Shown piece after piece: positions 63,253 through 64,000 of a DNA stretch of 64,000 nucleotides. Origin of the DNA: Cellvibrio sp. pealriver (GTDB lineage Bacteria > Pseudomonadota > Gammaproteobacteria > Pseudomonadales > Cellvibrionaceae); assembly GCF_001183545.1 (NCBI RefSeq), contig NZ_KQ236688.1:3236395-3300394 (forward strand), read 5' to 3'. Each line of letters begins with the position of its first letter. Position 1 is the stretch's first letter. Position numbers and translations under genes: made by a program. Below the pieces are notes generated by a model. The model was not told the origin of the DNA, searched no databases, and saw only the letters and a program-made list of their open reading frames with translations.

Positions 63253-64000
63253 TTAAAACGTGTAGCGAGCGCCAATTTGGTAACGAGCACCCAAATCGTA
63301 CATATCCCACATCATCGCGTAATTACGGCCGTGTGAACGGCTGTCTTCACCAGTGATGTTGATACCTTCCAAAGACACCGTCAGTGCGTCAGTCACCGAG
63401 TAACTCAGGTTAAGATCGATTTGAGAATAATCCTCGATATAACGTGGGTTACTGAAACCACCTCTGCTTGTCTCATTCAAGTACTCGCCACGCCAGTTAT
63501 ACGCAATACGCGCCTGGAAGCGGTCGTTTTCGTATATACCTGACAGGTTTGCAGTATCGCTCAAACCAACCAACGCAAATTGAGACTCGGTTGGTGAACC
63601 CAGGTTATCGAAGCCTACGTCACCACGAACCAAGGTGTAGTTAGCCTGAACACCAAAACCGGTATCGCCGAAGAAGTGTTGCACGGCGAGTTCGATACCG
63701 TGGATTTTAGCTTCGCGTCCGTTGTTTGGCGTATTGGTTCTAAACACGGCCAGCGGATCACTTGCGTTGTCGTAAATATCCCAACCCGGTTGAGCGAGGA
63801 TAAACTGATCTTGCTCAGGTGTTCCTGTGTAAGCAGTGTTACCAAATTCAGCTACCCAAGCTGCATTGAGACCGCCGCCAGGTAAAACGACAAACTCGTT
63901 GTATGCCGTTTGGCTGAACAGGGACACGTCGCTAACGGCGATTCCAGCGGCTTTCAACTGTGCTGCTGCTGCCTCTACACGAGGACCGTTAGTCGAGTTG
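63253..64000 (-). CDS. TonB-dependent receptor, C-terminal part (gene runs off the right edge)
   Basis: This is the last ~248 residues of an outer-membrane TonB receptor; the open frame continues past the window edge (starts NSTNGPRVEAAAAQL here). The beta-barrel strands are visible, with the family end-pattern DAYDLGARYQIGARYTF-like: it ends MYDLGARYQIGARYTF, the aromatic last residue required for outer-membrane insertion. It precedes sapC, cupin and halogenase genes on the same strand. Together they look like one uptake locus whose ligand is unknown. Confidence 0.93.
   Translation of the reverse strand, partial: NSTNGPRVEAAAAQLKAAGIAVSDVSLFSQTAYNEFVVLPGGGLNAAWVAEFGNTAYTGTPEQDQFILAQPGWDIYDNASDPLAVFRTNTPNNGREAKIHGIELAVQHFFGDTGFGVQANYTLVRGDVGFDNLGSPTESQFALVGLSDTANLSGIYENDRFQARIAYNWRGEYLNETSRGGFSNPRYIEDYSQIDLNLSYSVTDALTVSLEGINITGEDSRSHGRNYAMMWDMYDLGARYQIGARYTF

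Noticed and set aside
1..64000. CRISPR array, tRNA or rRNA genes
   Set aside because: No regular short direct repeats, no T-arm/anticodon structures and no rRNA-like sequence were noticed.

Overview
The window looks like chromosomal DNA of a carbohydrate-degrading gammaproteobacterium, most likely Cellvibrio or a close relative (Cellvibrionaceae). The clues are two TonB-dependent receptors of the Xanthomonas/Caulobacter sugar-uptake type, a SapC / cupin / flavin-dependent halogenase set beside one of them, a lipoprotein GH3 beta-glucan glucohydrolase, a three-CBM6 protein with poly-serine linkers, and gammaproteobacterial housekeeping genes (ubiE-ubiJ-ubiB, recQ, cspA, a RIO kinase). The genus call is inference from gene content and linker style; no rRNA or tRNA gene was seen.

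Layout. 0-11.8 kb: start of a TonB receptor, a LysR regulator, two ABC half-transporters, a cold-shock protein, a Bcr/CflA drug pump, and a two-component system preceded by two PepSY proteins. 12-20 kb: a secreted S9 peptidase, a GT4-GT2 glycosyltransferase pair, a RIO kinase, a divergent SDR/LysR pair and a membrane protein. 20-24.6 kb: hipB-hipA-recQ packed in one apparent operon under two palindromic operators, then a secreted esterase.

24.7-33.9 kb is an accessory region. It holds a cluster of perfect palindromes, a large PLD nuclease-helicase-DUF3427 gene with an XRE controller (a candidate phage-defence unit), an XRE-membrane regulator, a DUF1330 protein, a nucleotidyltransferase, a lipoprotein with a tiny upstream ORF, and a second, unrelated hipBA. 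Five copies of a ~100-130 bp palindromic repeat lie between these genes and were not seen elsewhere in the window.

33.9-47.8 kb: a HAD phosphatase, a c-di-GMP signalling pair (REC-GGDRF-EAL and a MASE1 hybrid kinase), an ankyrin-type gene split by an apparent frameshift, ubiE-ubiJ-ubiB, a phospholipase A2-like secreted protein and a lysine/arginine/ornithine decarboxylase. 47.9-64 kb: a giant alpha-2-macroglobulin lipoprotein, an SDR, the CBM6 protein, the GH3 glucohydrolase, and the minus-strand series TonB receptor, SapC, cupin, halogenase.

The most unusual item is the CBM6 protein at 54.5-56.4 kb. From its own strong ribosome-binding site it begins with what reads as a MshEN (c-di-GMP-binding) domain, followed by a membrane segment and three carbohydrate-binding modules. 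This would place a cytoplasmic second-messenger sensor and an extracellular polysaccharide binder on one chain. Other points of note are the palindrome cluster, the five-copy repeat, the hipBA-recQ linkage and the split ankyrin gene.
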